From positions 2,473,501 to 2,537,500 of the forward strand of contig NZ_CP013949.1 in the NCBI RefSeq assembly GCF_000296215.2: 64,000 nucleotides of DNA, written 5' to 3'. The DNA is from Bradyrhizobium sp. CCGE-LA001. GTDB lineage: Bacteria > Pseudomonadota > Alphaproteobacteria > Rhizobiales > Xanthobacteraceae. Of this stretch, positions 33,924 to 42,680 are shown in pieces (the first letter of the stretch is position 1; each line of letters begins with the position of its first letter). The translations under genes were made by a program, and so were the position numbers. Below the pieces are notes generated by a model. The model ran no database searches. It was not told the origin of the DNA and saw only the letters and a list, made by a program, of their open reading frames with translations.

Positions 33924-35291
33924 TTATTGTTTGCCGCGAACAGCGGTGAAGAAATCCGGTGCGCCGGTCTGGCCGCCCTTCAGCGCGATCTCCAGGCCAT
34001 CGATGGCAGCATCCGGTGAGTGTGCCCGGCACAGCGGGACGCCCGGTGACAGCGGCGCGACAGCACTGAGCGCATCGATGCCGAGCCGCGAAGCAGCCTG
34101 ACCGGACGTATCGCCGCCGGAGATGACGACCCGGTGCAAACCGGTCTGACGGATGAGTGCATTCAGGACGTTACCGAGCGCACTGCCAATTCGATCGTTC
34201 ACGACCGAAACTGGAATATCGCTGGTCTCGATGGTGGCACGATAGACAGAGACCCGTTCGTCATCCGGACCGGCAGCCGTGAAGACCAAGGGGCTGTGGC
34301 CGTTCCTGATGGACTGCAGGGCAATCGCGATGGTCCGATCGGTCTCCACCTTCAGCGCATCTTCCGAAACGGCTTTCTCGGCAGCGAGCGGGATGAGCTC
34401 AAAGCCTTGGGCCTCTGCATGCTGAATTTGGGCGGCCGTGATTGGAGAGACTGAGCCCGAGACGACGGCGATCTGGTCTACCTTCTCCGGGGGCGCGACT
34501 GCCAATGTTGCCGGTATCAAGCCAGCCGCGCGCCAATGAGCCACCAGCGCTTGCTCGACGCCCTGGGAGCCCAGAACGAATTGGCGCTCGCCTGCGCCTT
34601 CCCAGATGAGGCGACCGGCCTCTTCGAGTGTCTCCTGATCCAGCACGTCCAGCGAGACGATGTCCACTCCACGCTGAAGTTCGTGCTGGAGCAGAGCGTC
34701 GGCCGCCCCCTTCTTCATGGTCGCGAAGTCGACCAAGCCCACGCGCAGCCGGCTCAGATCGGCAAGGTGCCGCGCAAGGTCGGCCTCTTGCATTGGCGTG
34801 ACGGGATGTACTGACATGGTGGGGTGGCGGTCGAGCCGGTAGCCAACGCCATTGGCATGAGCGAACAGGTTGCCGAACGCCTGAAAGCGCCCCATGCCGG
34901 GGTCCGATACCAACATCGGTGCCCAGCCCGGATATTTGCGAAGACCGATTTCGGCTGCGCGGCCGACATTGCCGATGTGAGGCGCGGAATCGAAGGTCGA
35001 GCAGAGCTTGTAGTGCAGGATCGGCGCCCCGGCTTCGTCCATCAGGTCGAAGATGGCCGGCAAATTGTCGTCCATCCATTCCGGACTGCGAGCTCGCGCG
35101 ACGCCTGCGATGCCTATTCCCCTGTAGCTGCCGGCGACGTGACGCAGCAGCTCCTTGGACGGGGGCTTCAAAAACAGGATCGTTTCCAATCCGGCAAAGG
35201 CCAGCACTTGCATGGCGGCGGAGGAGCCGGTGAAATCGTCACCATAGAACGCGACGAGCGGCCCGGCGGGAAGGGGACGGTGCAAGCTCAT
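33924..35291 (-). CDS. DUF1537/OtnK-type four-carbon or branched sugar-acid kinase (OiaK-like)
   Basis: A 455-aa ATP-dependent kinase of the two-domain DUF1537 family. The N-terminal start VAFYGDDFTGSSAAMQ carries the conserved acidic substrate motif. The C-terminal VISGGDTSGQAASRLGIDAL is the nucleotide-binding region. Known members phosphorylate threonate, erythronate, 3-oxo-tetronates or 3-oxo-isoapionate. With an adjacent RuBisCO-like protein, the best match is the apionate route, where OiaK makes 3-oxo-isoapionate 4-phosphate. The ATG at 35291 overlaps the RLP stop (ATGA). A longer frame upstream is rejected. Confidence 0.85.
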   Translation of the reverse strand: MSLHRPLPAGPLVAFYGDDFTGSSAAMQVLAFAGLETILFLKPPSKELLRHVAGSYRGIGIAGVARARSPEWMDDNLPAIFDLMDEAGAPILHYKLCSTFDSAPHIGNVGRAAEIGLRKYPGWAPMLVSDPGMGRFQAFGNLFAHANGVGYRLDRHPTMSVHPVTPMQEADLARHLADLSRLRVGLVDFATMKKGAADALLQHELQRGVDIVSLDVLDQETLEEAGRLIWEGAGERQFVLGSQGVEQALVAHWRAAGLIPATLAVAPPEKVDQIAVVSGSVSPITAAQIQHAEAQGFELIPLAAEKAVSEDALKVETDRTIAIALQSIRNGHSPLVFTAAGPDDERVSVYRATIETSDIPVSVVNDRIGSALGNVLNALIRQTGLHRVVISGGDTSGQAASRLGIDALSAVAPLSPGVPLCRAHSPDAAIDGLEIALKGGQTGAPDFFTAVRGKQ

Positions 35292-36547
35292 GCTGCGGAA
35301 TCCATTGCTGCCTGAAGAGCAGGATGGGTGAGCGCATAGTCGGCCTGTGGCACACCTTGCAAAGCTGCATCCCAGGCCTCGCGCAGGGCGCACACTCCCG
35401 CCCCGGGGCCGTGGGGGTGACCCATGATGCCGCCACCGGCCGTCATAATCAGGTCGGTCGATTTGAGTGCCGCATAGGTGTGCGGAACCTGTTTCACGCC
35501 CTGGCCGGACGAGAAAACCGGCATGGAGATGCAGGGCTTATCCGCGAACATCGGCGTCAGGCAGGCACGTGCCGCTTCGATGACGCTCTCGTCGCACTCC
35601 GAGAATTTGTTGGCGAGCCCGTTCACGTGCATATGGTCGGCACCGGCCAGGCACCAGATCTTGTGCCAAGCGACGAAAGACCACCCGAGCATCGGGTAGC
35701 GCGAAAGATAACCCCAGCCATTGCGATGGGCATGGATGGGCAACTGCGAGAACTTGGCCAGCTCGATCATGCCGGCGAGACCAACCGAATTGAGGCTGGC
35801 CATAAGGCACGTTGCGCCGTGTTTCAGCAGAACGTCATGCCGCCGTTTCATCTCTTCGACATCACCGGTCAGGTTGAAGGCATACATGGCCTTCTTGCCG
35901 GTCTTGTCCGCGTTGGAATTGATTTCGCGCATCACGGCGGCGACGCGGTCATTGAAGGGACAGTGCGGGCCGTCCGCTTGTAGCTCGTCATCCTTGATGA
36001 AATCGATACCTGCCTCGCAGAGAGTTTTGACCAAGGCAGCCGTTTCTCCTGGGCTGAAGCCGACGCTGGGTTTGATGATGGTGCCGATCAGAGGACGATC
36101 CTTGACGCCTGCCAGGCGTCTTGTGCCTTCGGCACCAAACTTCGGCCCGCAGTATGCCTTGGCGAAGGAAGGGGGCATGCGGATATCGAGAATGCGAAGC
36201 CCGCTGACTTGACGAAGTTCGAACAGGTTGCCTGCCACCGTCGACATCAGGTTCGGCAGTGAAGGGCCGAGCGTGGCGAGCGGCCATGACAAGGTCAGCT
36301 TGGCCCTTGTGAGGCGTTCGTTGTCGGGGGTGGGACCAGAGGAGGGCAGTGAACGGCGACCGACAGCTTGGCTCATAACTTCGAGCTTGATGATCTGGGC
36401 AGCAGAGCGTTCACGAAGTTCCGGAGTCTCGCCGGGTACGGAGACGAAAGTGCCACTGGACTGCTCGCCCGCGATGGTTGCGGCAGTCCTATCGAGATCG
36501 TCGGGAGTCTCGAGGAGGTAGTCCGCTTCGATGCGTTCCTGGGTCAT
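35288..36547 (-). CDS. RuBisCO-like protein (form IV-type large subunit homologue)
   Basis: A 419-aa protein of the RuBisCO large-chain superfamily. The carbamylated-Lys box FIKDDE is kept (Lys about 185), IIKPSVG replaces the RuBisCO KPK (second Lys lost), HAHRNG stands for the active-site His region, and loop 6 lacks the GKLEGE pattern. It is therefore not a CO2-fixing RuBisCO. Relatives OiaC and OiaX act on 3-oxo-isoapionate 4-phosphate as decarboxylase or transcarboxylase/hydrolase; the kinase next door fits. I cannot say which of the two this is. The ATG at 36547 is used; TTG or GTG starts up to 12 bases earlier are possible. Confidence 0.88.
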   Translation of the reverse strand: MTQERIEADYLLETPDDLDRTAATIAGEQSSGTFVSVPGETPELRERSAAQIIKLEVMSQAVGRRSLPSSGPTPDNERLTRAKLTLSWPLATLGPSLPNLMSTVAGNLFELRQVSGLRILDIRMPPSFAKAYCGPKFGAEGTRRLAGVKDRPLIGTIIKPSVGFSPGETAALVKTLCEAGIDFIKDDELQADGPHCPFNDRVAAVMREINSNADKTGKKAMYAFNLTGDVEEMKRRHDVLLKHGATCLMASLNSVGLAGMIELAKFSQLPIHAHRNGWGYLSRYPMLGWSFVAWHKIWCLAGADHMHVNGLANKFSECDESVIEAARACLTPMFADKPCISMPVFSSGQGVKQVPHTYAALKSTDLIMTAGGGIMGHPHGPGAGVCALREAWDAALQGVPQADYALTHPALQAAMDSAA

Positions 36548-36700
36548 GAACACGTCCAATGATAAGCGTCGTGCTTATTGCTGTTGATCTACGCCAAACG
36601 GCACTGCGCGAACGAACTTGAGCTTCGAAGGCTTCGAAGGCCCGGCTTTCACGCGCGGTCGGATCACCTGCGCCGACACGCCATGTGACGACACTGCGGG

Positions 36701-37501
36701 CTATTGGAGGATTTCGTTTGGGATATCGATGTTGTGAAACTTCTTAAAATAGCCATTCAGCTTACCATTCTTGGCATTTGTGCTGATCCACTCGTTGAGT
36801 TTGTCGAGCAGTTTGTTCTCGCCTTTTTTCACGCCCATAGCGATGGGGAACTGGCTGATCACCAGCTTGGCCTCGAACTTGCGATTGCTGGAGCGTTCAT
36901 TGATGGTCCTCATCTGCGGGTCCGCCAGTCCGAGATAGGTCGCTTGGCCGGAGACGGCGGCAGTAATGGCGGTGGCGTCGTCGTCAAAGCGGATAACGGT
37001 GAAGCCGTATTGCTTCTCGCGTTCGCCGGACAAGGCAACGTCCTGCGCTGTGGTCCGGACAACAGCGATGCTCTTGCCCTTGAGGTCCTCCCACGACTTG
37101 GTGGTGTCGTTCGTCGGCGCAATAACGGTGGTGCGGATGAAGGAGTAAGGCTTGGTATAGTCGACGACTTTCTTGCGCTCTTCCGTGATGGAAAGCGACG
37201 AAATGACTACGTCGGCCTTGTCCGTATTGATGTTCGGAATGCGGGTCGGGCCGGTTGTGTTGACGAACTCGAGTTCGACACCCCAATCAGCGGCCAGAGC
37301 TTTGGCCACTTCGACGTCCGAGCCGGTCGGCTTCAGCGATCCGTCCAGCATGCCGAAGGGCGGGATGCCCAGGTCGGTTGCAACTCGGATCTTCTTCTTG
37401 CTGGTGATGTTATCCAGGACATCTGCGCTGGCGGGCGCGGCGATCGCCAAGCCAGCGGCGGCCATGATCGCAAACGCGAAATGACGACGGTTCAGTTTCA
37501 T
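36701..37501 (-). CDS. Amino acid-type ABC transporter substrate-binding protein
   Basis: A 266-aa periplasmic binding protein of the polar-amino-acid family. The signal peptide is MKLNRRHFAFAIMAAAGLAIAAPASA cut after ASA; a twin-arginine-like RR is present but the hydrophobic run fits Sec. Mature motifs include GIPPFGMLDGSLKPTGSDVEVAKALA. It heads the seven-gene operon. The ligand may be a sugar acid rather than an amino acid, judging by the enzyme neighbours. Confidence 0.9.
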   Translation of the reverse strand: MKLNRRHFAFAIMAAAGLAIAAPASADVLDNITSKKKIRVATDLGIPPFGMLDGSLKPTGSDVEVAKALAADWGVELEFVNTTGPTRIPNINTDKADVVISSLSITEERKKVVDYTKPYSFIRTTVIAPTNDTTKSWEDLKGKSIAVVRTTAQDVALSGEREKQYGFTVIRFDDDATAITAAVSGQATYLGLADPQMRTINERSSNRKFEAKLVISQFPIAMGVKKGENKLLDKLNEWISTNAKNGKLNGYFKKFHNIDIPNEILQ

Positions 37502-37954
37502 CCCTAATCTCCCATTGTTTGTCCGAGCCAGTTCCGGCTCTTTGGGTTGCCGCCTTCGCCACAAGCAAGCTCCACCTCTTCGGCTGCGCCTGAGACGACC
37601 TCAAGAAGGCGCCGTGGCCTCGGAGCATGCACAGGCAGGCTGCGGGTGGACTGTAGGCAATCGACCCTCGGTTCGGGATTGCATTAATTCTCGGTTAGAT
37701 GTGAGTTTTTCTGACACCGGAGCCAGGCCCGGGAAACAAGCGGTGCGATGCACCAAGCAAATCTCATATCGAGGCCCAAAGTGGTTCGCGGAACTTCCGT
37801 GAGCCACTCGCGACTTCGGCTGCAATATAGGGCGCGAAGCGCAATCCAAGAAAATGAGACGAGGCAGTCCCAGCCGAAAAGGACGACAAGCTTGGAGGCG
37901 GTCAGCGTGGAACAACAGGCCTAATCGTGCATAAGCCGTCAGCAAAGAATGTTG
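37502..37954. other. Promoter and spacer region ahead of the binding-protein operon
   Basis: About 450 bases with no supportable gene. The promoter of the minus-strand operon should lie in the AT-richer part around 37510-37720, but I could not place -35 and -10 boxes with certainty. Confidence 0.35.
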
Positions 37955-38185
37955 CCAAAAGGCCGAGGAAGAGCGCTTCCAGGCGCAACACGAGCAGCAC
38001 GTCCGAAGGCTGGCATCCTGGCGTCGTCGGTCTCGTCGCCTCGCGCCTGAAGGAAAAGTTCTCGCGGCCCGTCTTGCGCCCGCCTTTGGGCGCGCGGCGG
38101 ATGCGAAAAAGCTTGAGCTTGTCGGCGGCCGTCGCAGCCATGGGCCTCCCGTCCGGCAATGAGGGCGGGCATCTGATTAACCAGC
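37955..38185 (+). pseudogene. Decayed recJ-like exonuclease fragment
   Basis: One frame reads EGWHPGVVGLVASRLKEKFSRPV at 38005-38073, a close match to the conserved C-terminal DHHA1-side segment of RecJ single-strand exonuclease. Just upstream, another frame reads AEEERFQAQHEQ, which fits the helix that normally precedes it. Further down, AAVAAMGLPSGNEGGHLI resembles the RecJ GGGHAMAAG region. Frame changes and lack of the rest show it is a remnant. No function is expected. Confidence 0.5.
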
Positions 38186-38307
38186 AACTCACCTTTTCCA
38201 TCCTGACTGGATGTTCGAGGCTATCGCCGTCGAATTTGCCAGCAGACTGAATACTGCGTTCGGGGGGCGAGTCGCCTGGCCGTTGCGGGAAAGGCGGCTG
38301 GTCGCCG

Positions 38308-38823
38308 TTACGCCGCTTTCTTGCGGGGCTTCGGTTTCGCCTTTTTGTCGAGCAAGACTCTCTCCGGCGCAGGGCGCGCGCCTGGACCAGGATGGACATG
38401 AACTTCCTTGGCCGAAAGCGGTTCGCCGCATTCCGAGCACACCATCACGGGGTCGAACATCTTTCCGCACTTGCGGTGCTCGTGCAGCAGGGGGCGTCCG
38501 CGTTCGTCGACCATGTGGGTGTCGCCCCAATGTACGAGCGCCATCATGATCGGATAGAGGTCGAGGCCCTTTTGCGTCAGGATGTACTCGTGGCGTTTAG
38601 GCGACTCCTGGTAAGGAATGCGGCGCAGGACGCCCAGCCGAACCAGCTTTTTTAGTCGCTCTGCGAGCAGATGGCGGGTGATTCCAAGCGCTGACTGAAA
38701 CCCCTCGAAGCGGCGCGTGCGCAGGAAGCATTCGCGGAGAATCAGAAGGGTCCAGCGGTCACCAATCACACCGATGGTGCGAGCCATCGAACACGGCTCT
38801 TCCTCAAGTTCATCCCATTTCAT
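38308..38823 (-). CDS. HxlR family transcriptional regulator
   Basis: A 171-aa winged-helix regulator. The HxlR core is clear: CSMARTIGVIGDRWTLLILRE, then GITRHLLAERLKKLVRLGVLRR and the wing PKRHEYILTQKG. A C-terminal CSECGEP region may bind metal, and the tail is Lys-rich. It stands divergent from an isomerase/CoA-transferase operon. The gap contains a 15-bp palindrome at that operon's promoter and a GTACTAAA motif near this gene. Confidence 0.9.
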   Translation of the reverse strand: MKWDELEEEPCSMARTIGVIGDRWTLLILRECFLRTRRFEGFQSALGITRHLLAERLKKLVRLGVLRRIPYQESPKRHEYILTQKGLDLYPIMMALVHWGDTHMVDERGRPLLHEHRKCGKMFDPVMVCSECGEPLSAKEVHVHPGPGARPAPERVLLDKKAKPKPRKKAA

Positions 38824-38901
38824 TCCTGCTCTCCGGTCGACCGGGCCTGTTCCGCTCGAATCAGGGGAAGCGGCAGGCGCCGCTCACATCATTCTAGATA
38901 G

Positions 38902-38917
38902 GTACTAAAGTGGATAC
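38902..38917. promoter_or_regulatory. GTACTAAA motif upstream of the HxlR gene
   Basis: GTACTAAAGTGGATAC lies about 80 bases upstream of the HxlR start. A similar string, GTACTAAATTGATAGT, lies upstream of the other HxlR gene at 58270. Shared motifs at two HxlR promoters suggest autoregulatory sites. Confidence 0.4.
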
Positions 38918-38961
38918 AATACCCCTGACGCTAGTTCGAAACCCCGGTATTCAGAGCGGAT

Positions 38962-38988
38962 TTGACAGTTCAATTTTAGAACTATAGA
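38962..38988 (+). promoter_or_regulatory. Promoter with 15-bp palindrome, site A
   Basis: TTGACA (38962-38967), then GTTCAATTTTAGAAC (38968-38982), then TATAGA (38983-38988). The near-perfect palindrome fills the spacer between the -35 and -10 boxes, so a bound regulator would block RNA polymerase. The same element recurs at 42605 and 61309. It drives the isomerase/CoA-transferase pair. Confidence 0.65.
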
Positions 38989-39064
38989 AGGAGGGACAGC
39001 CTGCGTTCGGCCTATAAGATCACGCCAAGCCCAACAAACATCGCGCTCTGCGGGAGGAGCTGAC

Positions 39065-39697
39065 ATGTCCCTGAAAGTTGAATTCCTGTTCGATTTCGGC
39101 AGCCCGAACGCTTACCTCGCGGAACTTGCCCTTCCCGGAATCGAACGGCGCACCGGCGTGAAATTCGAATATGTCCCGATCCTGCTCGGCGGCATCTTCA
39201 AGGCGACGGGCAACATGTCTCCGTTCGAGTCCCTTCATGGCATCAAGAACAAACCCGAATACCAGGCGCTGGAGACGCAGCGCTTCATTCGCCGGCATAA
39301 CGTGACGAAGTTTCGTCCCAATCCGTTCTTTCCGGTCAACACGCTGATGTTGATGCGCGGCGCCGTCGCGGCGCAGTTCGAAGGCGTGTTCGAACCCTAT
39401 TTCCGCGCTGCCTACCACCACATGTGGGAGGAGCCGAAGAAGATGGATGACCTCGAAACCTTCCGAGCAGCGTTCATCTCCTCAGGCGTCGATATCGATC
39501 GGTTGCTTGCGCGTGCGCAGCAGGACGACGTCAAGAAGGGGCTGATCGATCGGACCACCGACGCCGTCAACCGTGGCGCATTCGGCTCGCCGACCTTCTT
39601 CGTTGGAAAGGAGATGTTCTTCGGTAAGGACCAGCTCCGCGATGTGGAGGAGTCGATCGTCGAGCAGATCGGCCAGCCCATTTCGAAGACGGCCTGA
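39065..39697 (+). CDS. 2-hydroxychromene-2-carboxylate isomerase-like DsbA family protein
   Basis: A 210-aa thioredoxin-fold protein of the DsbA/HCCA isomerase (kappa-GST-like) family, opening VEFLFDFGSPNAYLAEL with the active-site Ser in GSPNAY. Members isomerise ring-cleavage products of naphthalene-type aromatics using glutathione. The C-terminal GAFGSPTFFVGKEMFFGKDQL is typical. The start has a strong GGGAGGAG. A true substrate is not implied by the name. Confidence 0.88.
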   Translation: MSLKVEFLFDFGSPNAYLAELALPGIERRTGVKFEYVPILLGGIFKATGNMSPFESLHGIKNKPEYQALETQRFIRRHNVTKFRPNPFFPVNTLMLMRGAVAAQFEGVFEPYFRAAYHHMWEEPKKMDDLETFRAAFISSGVDIDRLLARAQQDDVKKGLIDRTTDAVNRGAFGSPTFFVGKEMFFGKDQLRDVEESIVEQIGQPISKTA

Positions 39698-39798
39698 GGC
39701 CAGAACCTGGAGCCTTTGCAGAGCCGCGCAGACGTCCGCGCGCCTGCATGACGAAAGCTCAGTCGGCCTTATAACAAAACCAATTCAGGGAGAATGTC

Positions 39799-40998
39799 AT
39801 GCCCGGCCCCCTCAACGGCGTTCGCGTCCTCGATTTGACAGGCGTAGTGTCGGGTCCTTTCGCGACCATGTTCCTGGCGGATCAGGGCGCGGACGTCCTG
39901 AAAATCGAGCCGATCGGCGGCGACATTACCCGGCGCAGCCGAGCCACCATTGATAAGGATGGCGAGTTCTCCGCGCTATTCATTTCTTCAAATCGTGGCA
40001 AGCGCTCGCTGTCGATTGACGTCAAAAGCGCAGCCGGCCGTGAGGTTCTCGCCAAGCTGGTCGCGCAAACCGATGTCCTGGTGCAGAATTTCCGGCCGGG
40101 CACCATGGACCGTCTCGGTCTTGGCGTGGAAGAGTTGCGCCAGCGACATCCGCGCCTGATCTATGTTTCGATCAGCGGTGTTGGCGACACCGGACCCTAT
40201 GTGAAGAAGCGTGTTTACGATCCGATCATCCAAGGCCTCTCGGGCTTTGCCGATATCCAGTCGCAGCCGGTCACGAACCGTCCGCAGATGATCCGAACCA
40301 TCGTATGCGACAAGACTACCGCGGTGTTCACCGCCCAGGCGGTAGCGGCAGCACTCTATGCCCGCGAGAAGACAGGCCAGGGTGATCACATTCAGGTCGC
40401 CATGCTGGATGCGATGATCTCGTATTTGTGGCCGGAAGGCATGATGCAATACACGGTAGTGGGTGCCGAGGCCACTGCTGCCGATCCTAACGATCGGCCT
40501 GATCTCGTGTTCAAGACCAGCGACGGCTACATCACCGCCGGTACTATTTCCGATTCCGAATGGCAGGGTTTTTGCCGCGCCACCGGCGACCCCGAGCTTG
40601 CCAAGGATCCCCGGTTTGCGACGCCATCGGCGCGCTCGGTCAACGCCACGGCACGCATCAACAAAATGGCGGAGTATATCGGCCAGCACACTACCGCAGA
40701 ATGGCTGGAGCGTCTGGATGCCGCCGACGTCCCCTGTTCGCCGATCTTGCGGCGGGGCGAGATCATCCACAATGAACAGGTGGTCGCGCGCGATATCATT
40801 GCCGAGTTCGACCAGCCGAAGGTCGGGCGGGTACGGCAGCCGAAGCCGGCGGCGCGTTTTGCGATCAACGAGGCCGCGATCGGCGGGCCTGCTCCCAGGG
40901 TGGGCGAGCACTCCCGCGACGTGTTGCGCGAGCTGGGCTACGACGACAGCGCCATCGACAAGATGGTCGCCGAGCGCAGCGTGCGTGTCGCGGTCTGA
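39799..40998 (+). CDS. CaiB/BaiF family CoA-transferase
   Basis: A 399-aa class III CoA-transferase. It opens GPLNGVRVLDLTGVVSGPFATMFLADQGADVLKIE, with the family pattern and a later NFRPGTMDRLGLG. The catalytic residue is an Asp in this family, probably the one in VAMLDAMISYL. It moves CoA from an acyl-CoA to a free acid. It is 101 bases after the isomerase gene and probably shares its promoter. Confidence 0.92.
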   Translation: MPGPLNGVRVLDLTGVVSGPFATMFLADQGADVLKIEPIGGDITRRSRATIDKDGEFSALFISSNRGKRSLSIDVKSAAGREVLAKLVAQTDVLVQNFRPGTMDRLGLGVEELRQRHPRLIYVSISGVGDTGPYVKKRVYDPIIQGLSGFADIQSQPVTNRPQMIRTIVCDKTTAVFTAQAVAAALYAREKTGQGDHIQVAMLDAMISYLWPEGMMQYTVVGAEATAADPNDRPDLVFKTSDGYITAGTISDSEWQGFCRATGDPELAKDPRFATPSARSVNATARINKMAEYIGQHTTAEWLERLDAADVPCSPILRRGEIIHNEQVVARDIIAEFDQPKVGRVRQPKPAARFAINEAAIGGPAPRVGEHSRDVLRELGYDDSAIDKMVAERSVRVAV

Positions 40999-41023
40999 CC
41001 GCGAAACCCGTTGGCGACGTATT

Positions 41024-41701
41024 CTAGACCTTCGCCGGCGCCGGCGTGATCGGTGCCACCGGAACATTCGCCGCAACGGCTCGCTGAAAGGCTTCCCGCT
41101 TCCTGATGCGTTCGAGATAGGGCTGAGCGTTGTCGCAAATGCCGACGCCATAGGCGATGGCCCACTCGAGGCAGGTCGTGAGCAGGATGTCTGCACTCGT
41201 AAATCGGTCGCCCATCAGAAATTTTCGGCCGTCTGCGAGCGCGACTTCGACATGGCGCAACTGCTGGCGGAAATACTCGCCGGCCTGGGCAACGACCTCG
41301 GGTGCAATGCCGTAGATCGGTCCGAGCGCGTCGGCCCGATGGCGGCGCATCACGTAAAGGCTGGTGGAATCCAGCTCCGCGACGATGAAGAAGCACCATT
41401 CCAGCCATGCGGCATACTCGCGGGTCGCTTCCGGAATCAGCGAGCGTTCCTTTGTGGAGTATGTTCGTGACAGGTACGCAACGATCGCCGCGCTCTCGCC
41501 GATGCAGAAGTCGCCATCCTGAAGCAGCGGGATCTTCTGACGCGGATTGAGCTTCGTGTATTCTGCGGTCTTCGTTTCGCCGGTTCGCGGGCCAATGGGC
41601 CTGGTCTTGTAGGCTAAGCCCAGCTCGTGCATGGCCCAGTGCGGACGAATGGTGCGACTCGTTCCAACGCCCCACAGGGTCAGGTCTGGTGTCGCATTCA
41701 T
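41024..41701 (-). CDS. Glutathione S-transferase family protein
   Basis: A 225-aa GST. The N-terminal thioredoxin-like domain begins LTLWGVGTSRTIRPHW with a Ser or Arg in the catalytic turn, and LQDGDFCIGESAAIVAYL binds glutathione. The all-helical C-terminal domain has FLMGDRFTSADILLTTCL. The ATG at 41701 follows the SDR stop by one base (TAAT-ATG), so the two genes are one transcript. It probably conjugates or isomerises an electrophilic intermediate. Confidence 0.9.
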   Translation of the reverse strand: MNATPDLTLWGVGTSRTIRPHWAMHELGLAYKTRPIGPRTGETKTAEYTKLNPRQKIPLLQDGDFCIGESAAIVAYLSRTYSTKERSLIPEATREYAAWLEWCFFIVAELDSTSLYVMRRHRADALGPIYGIAPEVVAQAGEYFRQQLRHVEVALADGRKFLMGDRFTSADILLTTCLEWAIAYGVGICDNAQPYLERIRKREAFQRAVAANVPVAPITPAPAKV

Positions 41702-41702
41702 A

Positions 41703-42446
41703 TTACCATTTCTCCACGGACGGACGGAGATCGAGCTCGTGGGTCCAGCCATCTTTGCTCTGCCGGTGGGTGAACCAATAGGCTTCGGCAATGGAAGACG
41801 TCTTGGTCAGGCTATCGGGCGGAATGTCGCTTGCTTCGATGCCCTTCGCTGCCTTCATGCGTTGGTGAATCGCCTCGCTATCCACGCCGGCGTCGATCAG
41901 GAGATGCACGACGTGAATGTTCTTCGGTCCAAGCTCGCGCGCCATCGCCTGGGCCACTGCGCGAAGTCCGAACTTCGCTGATGAGAATGCTGCAAACCCC
42001 GAGCCGCCACGCACGCTTGCCGTCGCACCCGTAAAGAAGATGGTGCCGCGTCCGCGCGACAACATCACGCCGGCGGCCTCACGTCCAACCAGGAAACCAC
42101 CATAGCAGGCGAGTTCCCAAGCCTTGAAGAACAGCTTCTCCGTGGTGTCGAGCAGAGGCTTGTTGACGTTCGAGCCGGCATTGTACAGGCAAACCTCGAT
42201 AGGCCCGTGCTCTTTCTCTACCCGCGCGAATATGCCTTGGACTTCTGCTTCCTGACGCGCATCCACGCTGAATGCGTGAACGTCATGCCCCGCAGCCCTC
42301 AGCTCGGCCACGAGTCCCTGCGATTTGGAGGCATCGCGCCTGCAGATGCAGACCGTATAGCCACCTTGGGCAAAACGCCGGGCGACCGCCGCGCCAATGG
42401 CATCGCCTGCGCCAACAAGTATCGCTACACCGCGGCTCGCCGCCAT
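41703..42446 (-). CDS. Atypical SDR family protein lacking the catalytic Tyr
   Basis: A 247-aa Rossmann protein. The cofactor motif is LVGAGDAIGAAVARRF. At the catalytic position it reads AAFSSAKFG, Phe instead of Tyr in YxxxK. The C-terminus ends WTHELDLRPSVEKW, a signature shared with three other SDRs in this window. The first gene of a two-gene operon with a GST. The missing Tyr means it is unlikely to be a standard dehydrogenase; it may bind NAD(P) or a CoA ester in another role. Confidence 0.88.
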   Translation of the reverse strand: MAASRGVAILVGAGDAIGAAVARRFAQGGYTVCICRRDASKSQGLVAELRAAGHDVHAFSVDARQEAEVQGIFARVEKEHGPIEVCLYNAGSNVNKPLLDTTEKLFFKAWELACYGGFLVGREAAGVMLSRGRGTIFFTGATASVRGGSGFAAFSSAKFGLRAVAQAMARELGPKNIHVVHLLIDAGVDSEAIHQRMKAAKGIEASDIPPDSLTKTSSIAEAYWFTHRQSKDGWTHELDLRPSVEKW

Positions 42447-42464
42447 CCTCGACCCTCCCTTTAA

Positions 42465-42479
42465 GTTCTTATTTGATAC
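42465..42479 (-). promoter_or_regulatory. Weak palindrome-like site at the SDR/GST promoter
   Basis: GTTCTTATTTGATAC matches the left half of the shared 15-bp palindrome (GTTCT) but the right half is diverged. It lies about 20 bases upstream of the SDR start and next to a TATAGT -10-like box on the minus strand. It may be a low-affinity site. Confidence 0.3.
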
Positions 42480-42597
42480 TATAGCCTAGCTGCCGGATGA
42501 TGCGTTGTAAACGGAGCTTTTTGAGAGCCGCGCATAAATGATACCCGCAGATGGACTGTCCATTCGACTCCGGAAAAGGCTGACGACGATTTATTGA

Positions 42598-42626
42598 TTG
42601 ACGAGTTCTAAAAAAGAACTATAAGT
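42598..42626 (+). promoter_or_regulatory. Promoter with 15-bp palindrome, site B
   Basis: TTGACG (42598-42603) is followed by AGTTCT-AAAAA-AGAACT (42604-42620), a perfect inverted repeat, then TATAAG. The repeat sits between the -35 and -10 boxes as in sites A and C. It drives the beta-oxidation-like operon from 42681. Confidence 0.7.
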
Positions 42627-42680
42627 CGGAGCCAATTGTGTCGCATTGCAACGTCGGCATGGTCGGTCGGGAGGTCAGTC

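Noticed and set aside
35288..36547. Carbon-fixing RuBisCO large subunit
   Set aside because: KPK is replaced by KPS and the loop-6 GKLEGE pattern is missing; the neighbours are sugar-acid enzymes.
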